Shown here one piece after another: positions 44,569-52,743 of a DNA stretch of 64,000 bases. The position numbers were made by a program, and so were the translations under genes. How positions within the stretch are numbered: position 1 is the first letter of the stretch; the number at the start of each line of letters is the position of its first letter. The DNA is from Picosynechococcus sp. PCC 7002 (GTDB lineage Bacteria; Cyanobacteriota; Cyanobacteriia; Cyanobacteriales; MRBY01): positions 2,356,001 through 2,420,000 of the forward strand of contig NZ_CAWLFA010000001.1 of assembly GCF_963860125.1 (NCBI RefSeq), read 5' to 3'. Below the pieces are notes generated by a model. It was given only the letters and a program-made list of their open reading frames with translations, did not search any database and was not told the DNA's origin.

Positions 44569-44934
44569 ATGACGACTTTTCACCCAGAAACCAAAATCAC
44601 CAAACCCTCGCCCCTCTCGAAAACCAAATTTCTTTCCATTGGCATCTCCGCCCACGGCACCATTGCGATTGGTATCTCTGCCCACGGGATCGTTGCGATT
44701 GGGGTCGCCACCCACGGCATTATTTCCCTAGGAGTTGTGGCGATGGGGGTGATTTCCTGTGGCCTGGTTTCCATGGGAGCCTTGAGTGTGGGGGCCGTTT
44801 CCATGGGGCTTTATTCCTTTGGGCGGCAAAATATGACCCTCAACGAGCCCCACCAGCACAGTTTACCGAGCGAAAACTCAACAATGCCCACCGCTGCACC
44901 GATGGCAGAACCCAGCCATGACCACAGTCACTAG
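44569..44934 (+). CDS. pentad-repeat hydrophobic protein with regularly spaced His/Met and a His-rich tail
   Basis: The 121-aa protein has a short basic N-terminus. A solenoid-like repeat follows (residues ~22-85) made of about 13 pentads of the form (S/A/T)-x-G-hydrophobic-hydrophobic. Every second pentad carries His or Met at its second position: H29, H39, H49, M59, M69, M79. Residues are thus exactly ten apart and would lie on one face. The C-terminus is hydrophilic and ends in SHDHSH. No known family is recognised. It sits about 1.5 kb from the copper genes. Its last codons overlap the convergent lipoprotein gene by 4 nt. Confidence 0.8.
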   Translation: MTTFHPETKITKPSPLSKTKFLSIGISAHGTIAIGISAHGIVAIGVATHGIISLGVVAMGVISCGLVSMGALSVGAVSMGLYSFGRQNMTLNEPHQHSLPSENSTMPTAAPMAEPSHDHSH

Positions 44935-45566
44935 GGATTATTTTTGCGGTTAGCTTTCAGGGCGATAATTTCTTCGCAACTCACCCGCTTTAGGTTCATA
45001 TCCCGGCCATTGCTAAACACATTGCGATTCAACGTCCAGGTTTCCTGGGAGTTTTGCACATCGTTTTCAATGTTGGTGACAACGGCGACGCTTAGGGTTT
45101 CTGTGTCCAAGACCCCGGCAATTCTTTGATTGTAGGAAGTGTAATAGCCTGCTTCATCGTTGGTAATCGTTGCTTCGATAGTGCCACTGACATCGTTTGT
45201 GGGTTCTACGAGTAGTTCGGCGATCGCCTGGATGGTTTCCGCTTCGGTGCGGTAGCAATAGGCCCCGGCCTCTAGGGTCGTTTTATTGGTGATCTTGGGG
45301 GCGGCACTGTCGGCGGGCGCATTTTGGATCGGCTCCCCCTGCACCACCAGATTATCTTTGGGGGGGCTATTGTTATTTTTCGCGTTAGGAACTTGGGGCG
45401 CATTTTCTACGGGGATTTCTTCCGTGGGCAGGGGTTGAGACTCAGGGACCACGGCCTCTTCTGGGGAATTTTCACCACCACCACAACTACTCAGCAGCAT
45501 CAAAGTCAGCAGCAGAACTGGCCCCCAAAATTTTGTCCTGTGTTGGGCAGAGAACAACGCAACCAT
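44931..45566 (-). CDS. lipoprotein of unknown function
   Basis: The 211-aa protein has a signal peptide ending in a lipobox LSSC (lipidated Cys28). A long disordered Pro/Asn/Glu-rich region follows (~30-95), then a globular domain (~96-205) with TTLEAGAYCYRTEAETIQA, a strand-rich middle and a final VSCEEIIALK. Two Cys, in AYCYR and VSCEE, may pair. It is attached to a membrane facing the periplasm. I do not recognise the domain. Confidence 0.78.
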   Translation of the reverse strand: MVALFSAQHRTKFWGPVLLLTLMLLSSCGGGENSPEEAVVPESQPLPTEEIPVENAPQVPNAKNNNSPPKDNLVVQGEPIQNAPADSAAPKITNKTTLEAGAYCYRTEAETIQAIAELLVEPTNDVSGTIEATITNDEAGYYTSYNQRIAGVLDTETLSVAVVTNIENDVQNSQETWTLNRNVFSNGRDMNLKRVSCEEIIALKANRKNNP

Positions 45567-45640
45567 AATTTTCCCAAGGTAAATCGTGACTCTATTTTAT
45601 CGAGCGGCATGGGCCGAGAGCGGCGAAGTCGGGGAAATAT

Positions 45641-46600
45641 TTAGGTTTGGCCCAGGGCAGCCCGTTGGATTTGGGCGGCCACCTGGAGAGCGTATAAACT
45701 TTGTTCTGGCTGAATATAGAGGGGCTTGCCTGCGGTTAAATGATCCAGCACCGCCACCGTATCCTGCAAGAAAACGCCGCGCCGACTGCCCGCATCGAGG
45801 TTTGTCTGTTGATCGCCTTGACTTAGGGTGCCTTGGTTGCCGTTAAATTCCAAAGTGCCTTTTTCGCCATAGAGACTAAAACGGCGATCGCCTTTGGGGA
45901 TCAAGACTCCTTTACCGTAGGTGAGGTGGGCAATCACACCACTTTGAAATTTTAGTTGCGCCGTACAGAGGCAATTTTGGTAGTAGCCGGGCAACTCTGC
46001 TGGGAGAAATTGGGCCGCCCCGGTGACTGTTTCGACCGTACCAAAGAGATCCAGCAATCGGTTCACCCGCGACAGGGCCGCCACAAAGGGAAAACCATAA
46101 TCTTCGTAATGGTATGTCCAGTGGGGTAGGGTTTTCGCTTTGGGAGCAAGGGTAATGTAATGGCCATAGGTGATCGCGCCCAGTTCCGGTAAGGTCTGCC
46201 GAATCGTTTGGTGCAGTCCCCCCAACAGTTCAATATGCTCCACATGGAGGAGTCGTTTTTTCGCCTCGGCCAGTTGAATCAATTCAGCAGCTTCGGTGGG
46301 ATCCAAGGACAAAGGATATTCCACTACTACGTGTTTCCCCGCTTCGAGGGCCGCCCGCACCACTGCCCCATGACGTCGGTTGACCGTACACACGACGATT
46401 AAATCGAGATCGTCCCGCTGGATGAGGTTTTCCCAGGAGGCGATCGCCGCTAAATCATAGTTACTAGCGAACTGCTCCCGTGCTTGCTGCCATTTTCCTG
46501 CCACGGCCATTAGTTCCGCCCGTCCATCCCGTAAAAAGGCCTCTGCCCGCCGTTTAGCTGCGTAACCAGTACCGACAATGCCCACTCGAAATTTTGCCAT
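45641..46600 (-). CDS. bvdR: biliverdin reductase (BvdR)
   Basis: The 319-aa Gfo/Idh/MocA-fold enzyme reduces biliverdin IX-alpha to bilirubin with NAD(P)H. It resembles Synechocystis BvdR (slr1784) through the N-terminal RVGIVGTGYAAKRRAEAF nucleotide site. Other matches are LLHVEHIELLGGLHQTIRQ, the WTYHYEDYGFPFVAALSR block and GSRRGVFLQDTVAVLDHL. These patterns distinguish it from general oxidoreductases of the fold. In cyanobacteria it affects phycobilisome assembly. It is divergent from the ferredoxin gene. Confidence 0.88.
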   Translation of the reverse strand: MAKFRVGIVGTGYAAKRRAEAFLRDGRAELMAVAGKWQQAREQFASNYDLAAIASWENLIQRDDLDLIVVCTVNRRHGAVVRAALEAGKHVVVEYPLSLDPTEAAELIQLAEAKKRLLHVEHIELLGGLHQTIRQTLPELGAITYGHYITLAPKAKTLPHWTYHYEDYGFPFVAALSRVNRLLDLFGTVETVTGAAQFLPAELPGYYQNCLCTAQLKFQSGVIAHLTYGKGVLIPKGDRRFSLYGEKGTLEFNGNQGTLSQGDQQTNLDAGSRRGVFLQDTVAVLDHLTAGKPLYIQPEQSLYALQVAAQIQRAALGQT

Positions 46601-46716
46601 CGCCTAACGCTTTTTCCTCAAACTGCTGTGTGCTTGCTGGGGCAGGTATTTTCCCGGAGCCCCCAAACGGGTTTAATGGAAACTGAAAACCCTAGTTGCA
46701 AAATTACATTACCGCA

Positions 46717-47010
46717 ATGGCAAGTTACGAAGTTACTCTGAAAACCCCCGAAGGTGAATATACCGTCAGCGTTCCCGATGATATGTATATCCTCGACGAA
46801 GCCGAAAACCAAGGGATCGATATTCCCTATTCCTGCCGAGCCGGGGCTTGTTCTAGTTGTGCCGGGAAACTGATTTCAGGCACCGTTGACCAGAGTGATC
46901 AAAATTTCCTCAGCCCTGAACAGGTGGCCGCGGGCTATGTGCTCACTTGCATCGCTTACCCCACATCTAACTGTGTGATCGAGACTCACAAAGAAGAAGA
47001 TCTCTACTAA
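46717..47010 (+). CDS. [2Fe-2S] plant-type ferredoxin (first of two)
   Basis: The 97-aa electron carrier has Cys ligands C40, C45, C48 and C78 in CRAGACSSC and VLTC. The start is the ATG at 46717 (MASYEVTLKTPEG); an upstream ATG in frame would add seven residues. It carries electrons from photosystem I or from reductases to soluble partners. It is paralogous to the ferredoxin at 47374 but differs at many surface residues and lacks that copy's long leader. The two probably serve different conditions. Confidence 0.92.
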   Translation: MASYEVTLKTPEGEYTVSVPDDMYILDEAENQGIDIPYSCRAGACSSCAGKLISGTVDQSDQNFLSPEQVAAGYVLTCIAYPTSNCVIETHKEEDLY

Positions 47011-47373
47011 TTGGGCGATCCAGCGGCGATCGCATAAGTATTCCTGATGCAGTTTTAAAGGAAGATGACAAGGGGCGATAACCACATTCCATGACTTAGG
47101 TCGCTGAAGCACTCGGATTTGCAAGCTATAGGGATTCTTCTATTGCCCTAATTTTGTTGCTCCAAAAAACATAAGTCAGTCTTATATAAAGTGTGTGGGC
47201 TAACTTCATTCCTAATGCGACATTCGTTCTCTTTTGTTTTCCTTTATCATCAGAAAATGATCCATCAATTTCAGAAGGCATTTAGTGGGTTGCCCAAAGC
47301 TTAGGCCCAGGCACACTCTTGAATGGCCGGATGAAATCCTTGTAAACACCCTGTTACACCAGAGGAAACACTA
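47011..47373 (+). promoter_or_regulatory. 363-bp spacer with the promoter of the second ferredoxin gene
   Basis: No gene is visible. The region has a TATATAAA-type -10 candidate near 47183-47190. A -35 is not clear: TTGTTG lies too far upstream. If transcription starts there, the ferredoxin message has a leader of roughly 180 nt. The last nucleotides include CCAGAGGAAAC, which holds the ribosome site AGAGGAA. The spacer also contains a HIP1 octamer near 47026. Confidence 0.5.
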
Positions 47374-47667
47374 ATGGCTACATATAAGGTTACACTCATC
47401 ACTCCCGACGGCGAAGTATCCTACGACGCTCCCGATGATGAATACATTCTAGACTCCGCCGGTGATGCTGGTTATGACCTTCCTGCATCCTGCCGTGCCG
47501 GTGCTTGCTCCACCTGTGCTGGTAAGATCGTTTCCGGTACTGTTGACCAATCCGAACAGTCCTTCCTCGATGATGATCAAATTGAAGCGGGTTACGTTCT
47601 GACCTGTATTGCTTATCCTCAATCTGATGTCACCATCGAAACTAACAAAGAGGAAGAACTCTACTAG
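47374..47667 (+). CDS. petF: [2Fe-2S] ferredoxin PetF, probably the main photosynthetic one
   Basis: The 97-aa protein (MATYKVTLITPDGEVSYDAPDDEYIL) has cluster ligands C40, C45, C48 and C78 and the acidic surface expected of the major ferredoxin. The codon use looks like that of a highly expressed gene, with a strong ribosome site and a strong terminator. It passes electrons from photosystem I to FNR, nitrite reductase and thioredoxin reductase. It is the second of two adjacent ferredoxin genes, each with its own upstream region. Confidence 0.95.
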   Translation: MATYKVTLITPDGEVSYDAPDDEYILDSAGDAGYDLPASCRAGACSTCAGKIVSGTVDQSEQSFLDDDQIEAGYVLTCIAYPQSDVTIETNKEEELY

Positions 47668-47710
47668 AATTTCTCGGCCCACCCTTGGGCAACTAGATAA
47701 ATAGAACATT

Positions 47711-47747
47711 TAGAAGTGTTTCCCTTGGGAAGCGCTTCTATTTTTTT
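47711..47747 (+). terminator. rho-independent terminator after petF
   Basis: TAGAAGTGTTTCCC and GGGAAGCGCTTCTA form a long stem with a TT loop and a few wobble or mismatched pairs, followed by seven T residues. It is the strongest terminator in the window. Confidence 0.9.
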
Positions 47748-47767
47748 GCGCCACGGGGTGCAAGTAC

Positions 47768-47792
47768 AAAAAAATCCCCGACGGATCGGGGA
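47768..47792 (-). terminator. rho-independent terminator for ndhD
   Basis: On the minus strand TCCCCG, a 6-nt loop ATCCGT and CGGGGA are followed by seven T residues (plus-strand A-run 47768-47774). It lies 35 nt past the ndhD stop. Confidence 0.88.
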
Positions 47793-47827
47793 CTGGGGAT
47801 GTCACTGTATTGAAAACATCAAACAAG

Positions 47828-49480
47828 CTAGTGAGGCATGGTCAATTCTGGGGCCTGTAAAGCGGCGATGGGCTCACTGGGTTGCTTGGCGATCGCCTGG
47901 GCCTGACGCACACTGGTATTGAGGGTTTGGGTTTTCGCATCGTACATTTGCATCAGCAGTTTCGGATAGAGTCCCACGCCGATAATCAAAACGGTAAAAC
48001 AAGTGGCGATAAAGATTTCCCGGGGCCGCGCATCTTCATAAATGGCATTGCTCGGTAATACGCAGTCATTCCCAAAACACACGGGGGCATTCCCGGCGAT
48101 CGCCACATTGGTCGGTTGACCAAGATCGCAACTGAGATCCATCTCGCGGGTGTAGAACATTTCCCGGAGCATCGAGAGCAGATAAATGGGCGTGAGGATT
48201 ACGCCGACGGCGGCAAGGAAAACCGTAATTGTACGGAAGGTTGCGCTATAGGTATCGCTGCTGGCGAGGCCCACAAATACCGAGAGTTCCCCCACAAAAC
48301 CACTCATGCCCGGTAGTGCCAGGGAAGCCAAAGCCCCCACCGTAAACATCGCAAAAACCTTGGGCATAACCTGACCAAGGCCCCCCACTTCCGCGAGGAC
48401 CATCGTCTTCGTGCGATCATAGGTGACTCCCGCGAGGAAAAAGAGCACCGACGCAATCAGACCGTGGGAGAGCATTTGCAGCATCGCCCCATTGATCCCT
48501 AGATCCGTAAAGGAGGCAATGCCAATCAGGACAAATCCCATGTGGGACACAGAGGAGTAGGCGAGGCGGCGTTTCATGTTGGTCTGGCCAAAGGAACTAA
48601 ACGCACCATAAACAATATTGACCACCCCCAAAATCACCAACAGGGGCGCAAACCGCACGTGGGCGTCGGGTAGCAGTTCCATATTGAAGCGCATGAGACC
48701 GTAGCCCCCCATTTTCAGCAGGACGCCAGCCAGGAGCATGGAAACGGGAGAGGAAGCTTCGCCATGGGCATCGGGCAACCAGGTGTGGAGAGGAAAAATC
48801 GCTAACTTCACGCCAAAGGAAACTAACAGCCCAGCATAGAGCCACATTTGTAATCCCAGAGGATAATCCTGTTGGGCGATCGCCCCTAGATCAAAGTTCG
48901 GGCCACCGGGAAGATTCAAGCTCAGGGCCAGGGCCGCAACGAGAATGAAAATAGAAGCTGCGGCTGTGTAGAGGAGAAACTTCATCGCTGCATAACGACG
49001 ACGTTTCCCACCCCAAATACAAACGAGGAGATACACAGGGATCAGTTCGATCTCCCACATTAGGAAGAATAAAAATAAATCCTTGGCGACAAATACTCCA
49101 ATCTGCGCCGAATAGAGCAGCAGCATCAAGGCATAAAAAAGCCGGGGGCGTTGATTAACTTGCCAGGCCGAAAACATCGCGAGGGTCGTCACAAAACCAG
49201 CGAGGAGAACAAGGGGCGCGGAAATTCCATCCACCGCCACACTCCACTGAATTCCCAAGGACGGCAGCCAACGATAACTCTCTGCCAATTGAAACTCAGT
49301 CGCCTGGGGGTCAAAATGTTGCCAAAAAGCAAAGCACATCAGCGCAAAATCGACTAAACCGACGATTAGGGCGTACCAACGTACAGTTTTTCCTTCTTTA
49401 TCAGGAAGCAACGGGATCAATAGGGTCGAAAGAGCTGGCAGGGCAATGATTGCCGTCAACCATGGGAAATCTGGTGCCAT
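47828..49480 (-). CDS. ndhD: NAD(P)H-quinone oxidoreductase subunit 4 (NdhD)
   Basis: The 550-aa proton-pumping membrane subunit of cyanobacterial NDH-1 has about 14 helices. Conserved features include FFLMWEIELIPVYLLVCIWG, FPLHTWLPDAHGEASSPVSMLLAG and YSSVSHMGFVLIGIA. A loop near the C-terminus, with PVCFGNDCVLPSNA and DARPREIFIA, is typical of the NdhD1/NdhD2 type of the respiratory complex rather than the CO2-uptake types. The start is the ATG at 49480; the frame extends upstream without support. It is followed by a terminator. Confidence 0.92.
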   Translation of the reverse strand: MAPDFPWLTAIIALPALSTLLIPLLPDKEGKTVRWYALIVGLVDFALMCFAFWQHFDPQATEFQLAESYRWLPSLGIQWSVAVDGISAPLVLLAGFVTTLAMFSAWQVNQRPRLFYALMLLLYSAQIGVFVAKDLFLFFLMWEIELIPVYLLVCIWGGKRRRYAAMKFLLYTAAASIFILVAALALSLNLPGGPNFDLGAIAQQDYPLGLQMWLYAGLLVSFGVKLAIFPLHTWLPDAHGEASSPVSMLLAGVLLKMGGYGLMRFNMELLPDAHVRFAPLLVILGVVNIVYGAFSSFGQTNMKRRLAYSSVSHMGFVLIGIASFTDLGINGAMLQMLSHGLIASVLFFLAGVTYDRTKTMVLAEVGGLGQVMPKVFAMFTVGALASLALPGMSGFVGELSVFVGLASSDTYSATFRTITVFLAAVGVILTPIYLLSMLREMFYTREMDLSCDLGQPTNVAIAGNAPVCFGNDCVLPSNAIYEDARPREIFIATCFTVLIIGVGLYPKLLMQMYDAKTQTLNTSVRQAQAIAKQPSEPIAALQAPELTMPH

Positions 49481-49577
49481 GAGTTGTTCGCTTCTATATG
49501 TAGAAATGTTTAGAATCCCAGCATCATACCAAAGAGGTGTGCTTTCTCCGCAAAATGTCGCAATCCCCCTGCCCAAA

Positions 49578-49615
49578 TCCTCCCTTGAGGGAGGTGGTCG
49601 AAGACCGGAGGGTGT
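49578..49615 (+). repeat. dispersed palindromic repeat, unit A
   Basis: TCCTCCCTTGAGGGAGG is a near-perfect hairpin, followed by TGGTCGAAGACCGGAGGGTG, which holds a second small dyad GGTC/GACC. The same layout occurs in unit B at 49701-49735, with TA instead of TT at the hairpin tip. Two copies with identical order of elements indicate a repeated sequence, not chance. Confidence 0.7.
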
Positions 49616-49700
49616 TGTGTTCTCAGTCAGTTACTGATAACCCACCCGTAGCCCCTCCCAGGAGGGGACAATTGGCCGGTGCACTGGAAAGTTCTAAAAA

Positions 49701-49735
49701 TCCTCCCTAGAGGGAGGTGCCGTAGGCAGAGGGTG
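49701..49735 (+). repeat. dispersed palindromic repeat, unit B
   Basis: TCCTCCCTAGAGGGAGG is a perfect hairpin, followed by TGCCGTAGGCAGAGGGTG, which holds the small dyad TGCC/GGCA. The second dyad has changed both arms relative to unit A (GGTC/GACC), keeping pairing. This suggests the RNA or DNA fold is what matters. Confidence 0.7.
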
Positions 49736-49855
49736 ACTTTCCGTTAGGGGAGTTAGAGGGGTGTCCCTAGAGACAGTACCAAGCAGGATTCGATTGATTA
49801 TTACTAGCCCATCATGAATAATGTTGGGTGATTCAACCGCAGCAAAGCAAAGTCC

Positions 49856-51139
49856 GTGCTAGACATTAAACTCCTCCGCGAAAATCCAACCCTTGTCCAA
49901 GAACGCCTCGATGCCCGTAAAGCGGGAGAATACGCTATTCAACCGATTCTTGATCTAGATATTCAACAACGCACCCTCGAAGGCGATCGCAGCCAACTCC
50001 AGGCCCGCAGCAATGAGATCGGTAAACTCATCGGCCAAAAGATTAAAGGCGGTGCCGATCCCAAAGGCGAAGAAATTGCCACCCTCAAAGCGGAGGGGAA
50101 TGAAATCAAACAAAAGCTCGCCGACCTCGAACCCCAGGAAAAAGAACTCAAAGCCCAAATTTACAATCTGCTGTTAGCGCTGCCGAATCTGCCGGATCAA
50201 AGCACCCCCGTGGGCACCAATGAAACTGAAAATGTCGAAGTGCGCCGCTGGGGAGAAGCACATAAGCCCACCAATGAGAACATCTTGCCCCACTGGGAAA
50301 TTGGTGAACAGCTCGGTATTCTCGAATTTGCCCGGTCAGTAAAGGTCGCCCAAAGTCGCTTTGTGAGCCTCGTCGGTGCGGGAGCAGCCCTAGAACGAGC
50401 TTTGATCAACTTCATGTTGGATCAGCAAATTGCGGCAGGCTATGTGGAAGTAATGCCCCCGGTGTTGATCAATAGTGATTCCCTTACTGGAACAGGACAA
50501 CTGCCAAAATTTGCCGAGGAAAGTTTCCGCTGTGCCGACGATGATCTCTGGCTAACTCCCACTGCTGAAGTGCCCGTCACAAATCTCTACCGTTATGAAA
50601 TCCTCGAAGCGGAAAATTTGCCCATTTACCATTGTGCCTACACCCCTTGTTTTCGGCGGGAAGCAGGTAGTTATGGCAAAGACACCCGTGGGCTAATTCG
50701 GCTGCATCAGTTTAATAAAGTCGAACTTGTAAAATTTGTCCATCCTGAAACCTCGGCGGCAGAACACGAAAAACTCGTTGCTAATGCCGAGGCGATTCTC
50801 CAAGCCCTCAAGTTGCCCTATCGCGTTCTCGAACTCTGTAGTGGTGACTTGGGTTTCAGCGCCGGGAAATGCTATGACCTGGAAGTGTGGCTCCCCTCCG
50901 CAGACACCTACCGGGAAATTTCTAGTTGTTCTAATTTTTATGATTTCCAAGCGCGACGGGCGGGGATTCGCTTTAAAGAAGCAGGAAAAAAAGGCACCCA
51001 GTTTGTCCATACCCTCAATGGTTCTGGGTTGGCGATCGGTCGCACCATGGCGGCAATCCTCGAAAATTATCAACAGCCGAACGGAACGGTAGCTGTGCCA
51101 GAGGTGCTGCGGCCCTACCTTAAGCGTGATTTTCTCTAG
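49856..51139 (+). CDS. serS: serine--tRNA ligase
   Basis: The 427-aa class II synthetase charges tRNA-Ser. A GTG start at 49856 gives the family N-terminus MLDIKLLRENPTLVQERL, which leads into the long antiparallel coiled coil (~30-105) that grips the tRNA variable arm. Motif 2 is CFRREAGSYGKDTRGLIRLHQF-like, in two parts around residues 265-285. Motif 3 is GSGLAIGRTMAAILENYQ. The length is normal. ureF follows after 17 nt and may be cotranscribed. Confidence 0.95.
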   Translation: MLDIKLLRENPTLVQERLDARKAGEYAIQPILDLDIQQRTLEGDRSQLQARSNEIGKLIGQKIKGGADPKGEEIATLKAEGNEIKQKLADLEPQEKELKAQIYNLLLALPNLPDQSTPVGTNETENVEVRRWGEAHKPTNENILPHWEIGEQLGILEFARSVKVAQSRFVSLVGAGAALERALINFMLDQQIAAGYVEVMPPVLINSDSLTGTGQLPKFAEESFRCADDDLWLTPTAEVPVTNLYRYEILEAENLPIYHCAYTPCFRREAGSYGKDTRGLIRLHQFNKVELVKFVHPETSAAEHEKLVANAEAILQALKLPYRVLELCSGDLGFSAGKCYDLEVWLPSADTYREISSCSNFYDFQARRAGIRFKEAGKKGTQFVHTLNGSGLAIGRTMAAILENYQQPNGTVAVPEVLRPYLKRDFL

Positions 51140-51156
51140 TCCATCCGAGGTCACTG

Positions 51157-51834
51157 GTGCAACAACTCATTCTCTGGCAACTGATTAATTCAAACTTTCC
51201 CCTTGGAGCCTATAACTATTCGGAGGGTTTGGAATATTTGGTAGAGTCGGCTGGATGTTCTGAGGTAGAAAGCTTTCAGGATTGGTTGGGGTTGCACCTG
51301 CGCTATGGTTCGATCCGCGCTGAAGTGAGCATTGTGCTGAGGATTGTACAGGCGATCGCCTCCGGGGATTTTAATCAGCTCCAATATTGGAATACCTGGC
51401 TCAACGGCACCCGGGAGACGCGGGAACTCCGGCAACAAAGTATCCAGATGGGCAATAGTTTATTGAAACTGTTGGGAGATTTAGACGAAAACAAACGACC
51501 GCAGCTAGGGGCTTGCCGGGAGCAGATCGGCAAAAGCTGCCATTATGCGATCGCCTTTGGGATAGCGATCGCCCTCTGGGACATTGAGTCGCACCAGGCC
51601 GTTTTAGGTTATCTTCATAGCTGGCTGAGTAACTTGGTGAGTGCGGGGGTGAAGTTGATTCCCCTCGGACAAACCCAAGGCCAACGGATCATCTACCAGT
51701 TACAACCCCTAATTATTGAGACAGTAGAGACTGTAGTAACGCAAAAAGAGATGGATCTTTATGCCTGTACCTGGGGTTTAAGTTTGGCGAGTATGAATCA
51801 CGAAACCCAATACACTCGCCTTTTTCGGAGTTGA
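51157..51834 (+). CDS. ureF: urease accessory protein UreF
   Basis: The 225-aa helical protein acts with UreD, UreG and UreE to insert nickel into urease. The start is a GTG at 51157, preceded by GAGG. The N-terminal motif INSNFPLGAYNYSEGLEYL and the middle GTRETRELRQQSIQMGNSLLKL match the family, and the C-terminal HETQYTRLFRS tail is typical. No other urease gene lies near, so the urease operon is split in this genome, as in many cyanobacteria. Confidence 0.92.
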   Translation: MQQLILWQLINSNFPLGAYNYSEGLEYLVESAGCSEVESFQDWLGLHLRYGSIRAEVSIVLRIVQAIASGDFNQLQYWNTWLNGTRETRELRQQSIQMGNSLLKLLGDLDENKRPQLGACREQIGKSCHYAIAFGIAIALWDIESHQAVLGYLHSWLSNLVSAGVKLIPLGQTQGQRIIYQLQPLIIETVETVVTQKEMDLYACTWGLSLASMNHETQYTRLFRS

Positions 51835-51883
51835 CCCCCAGGGGTTAAGATAAGGGGCATTCTTTTTTTCGGTGAATGGCTCA

Positions 51884-52684
51884 ATGACGATGCACCTCAA
51901 GCTCGGCTGGCTCTACCCCACCCTCATGGGCACCTATGGCGATCGCGGCAATGTGATTTGCCTAGAAAAACGGGCCCAATGGCGACAGATTACCGTTGAA
52001 GTGATCCCCCTCGATAAAGAAGCGCCCCTAAACGTTTGGGAAGAGGTCGATCTGATTGTGGGCGGCGGCGCCCAAGACCGCCAGCAGGAGATTGTCATGC
52101 GGGATCTCCAGGGGGCCAAGGCCGAACAATTAAAAGCCCTCATCGAAGATCAAGTGCCAGGGGTCTTCACCTGCGGCTCACCACAATTGCTCGGTAAATA
52201 TTATGAACCCGCCCTCGGCCAACGCATTGAAGGTCTCGGCATTTTAGATCTTGTCAGCAAACATCCAGGCTTTGGGGCAAAACGTTGCATCGGGAATGTC
52301 GCCTTTGAAATCACCGCTGAACCCCTCGCCACAGAATTAAAGGCCAAACTCGGCGATCGCCCCATTGCCATCGGCTTTGAAAACCACGGTGGGCGTACCT
52401 ACTTAGGAGAGGTGCAACCCCTAGGCAAAGTTCTCAAGGGCTACGGTAACAACGGCGAAGATGGTTGGGAAGGGGCATTCTACCAAAAGGCGATCGCCAC
52501 CTATGCCCACGGGCCACTGCTACCGAAAAATCCGTTCCTAGCCGATTGGCTCCTCGAAAAAGCCCTGGAACGGAAGTACAACACCGAAATTCACCTTGAT
52601 CCCCTCGATGATCAACTGGCCCGCCAAGCACGCCAGACCATGTTCCAGCGCCTCACATTGTCTGTATCGAGCAGCCCCGTTTAG
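51884..52684 (+). CDS. GatD-like (CobB/CobQ-type) glutamine amidotransferase
   Basis: The 266-aa protein resembles GatD, the subunit that supplies ammonia for amidating the D-glutamate of lipid II with its partner MurT. The nucleophile motif is GVFTCGSPQLLGKYYE, and the catalytic histidine is in TYAHGPLLPKNP. The opening MGTYGDRGNVICLEKRA and FENHGGRTYLG are GatD signatures. No murT gene is adjacent. The start is set at an ATG 8 nt downstream of GGTGA; a GTG at 51872 is possible. Confidence 0.82.
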   Translation: MTMHLKLGWLYPTLMGTYGDRGNVICLEKRAQWRQITVEVIPLDKEAPLNVWEEVDLIVGGGAQDRQQEIVMRDLQGAKAEQLKALIEDQVPGVFTCGSPQLLGKYYEPALGQRIEGLGILDLVSKHPGFGAKRCIGNVAFEITAEPLATELKAKLGDRPIAIGFENHGGRTYLGEVQPLGKVLKGYGNNGEDGWEGAFYQKAIATYAHGPLLPKNPFLADWLLEKALERKYNTEIHLDPLDDQLARQARQTMFQRLTLSVSSSPV

Positions 52685-52743
52685 GCAACCCCGTTTAAAC
52701 TTAGCAAGTAGACCCTTCTCACCAGCATTGCCTGACAAAACCA

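Larger units (their letters stand above)
49481..49855. other. 375-bp spacer between divergent ndhD and serS, rich in palindromic repeats
   Basis: No gene is seen. The spacer holds the repeat units annotated at 49578-49615 and 49701-49735, plus further related palindromes (CCCCTCCCAGGAGGGG near 49659, and GGGGAGTTAGAGGGGTGTCCCT near 49748). The DNA nearest serS (49790-49855) is AT-rich and likely contains its promoter. Confidence 0.7.
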
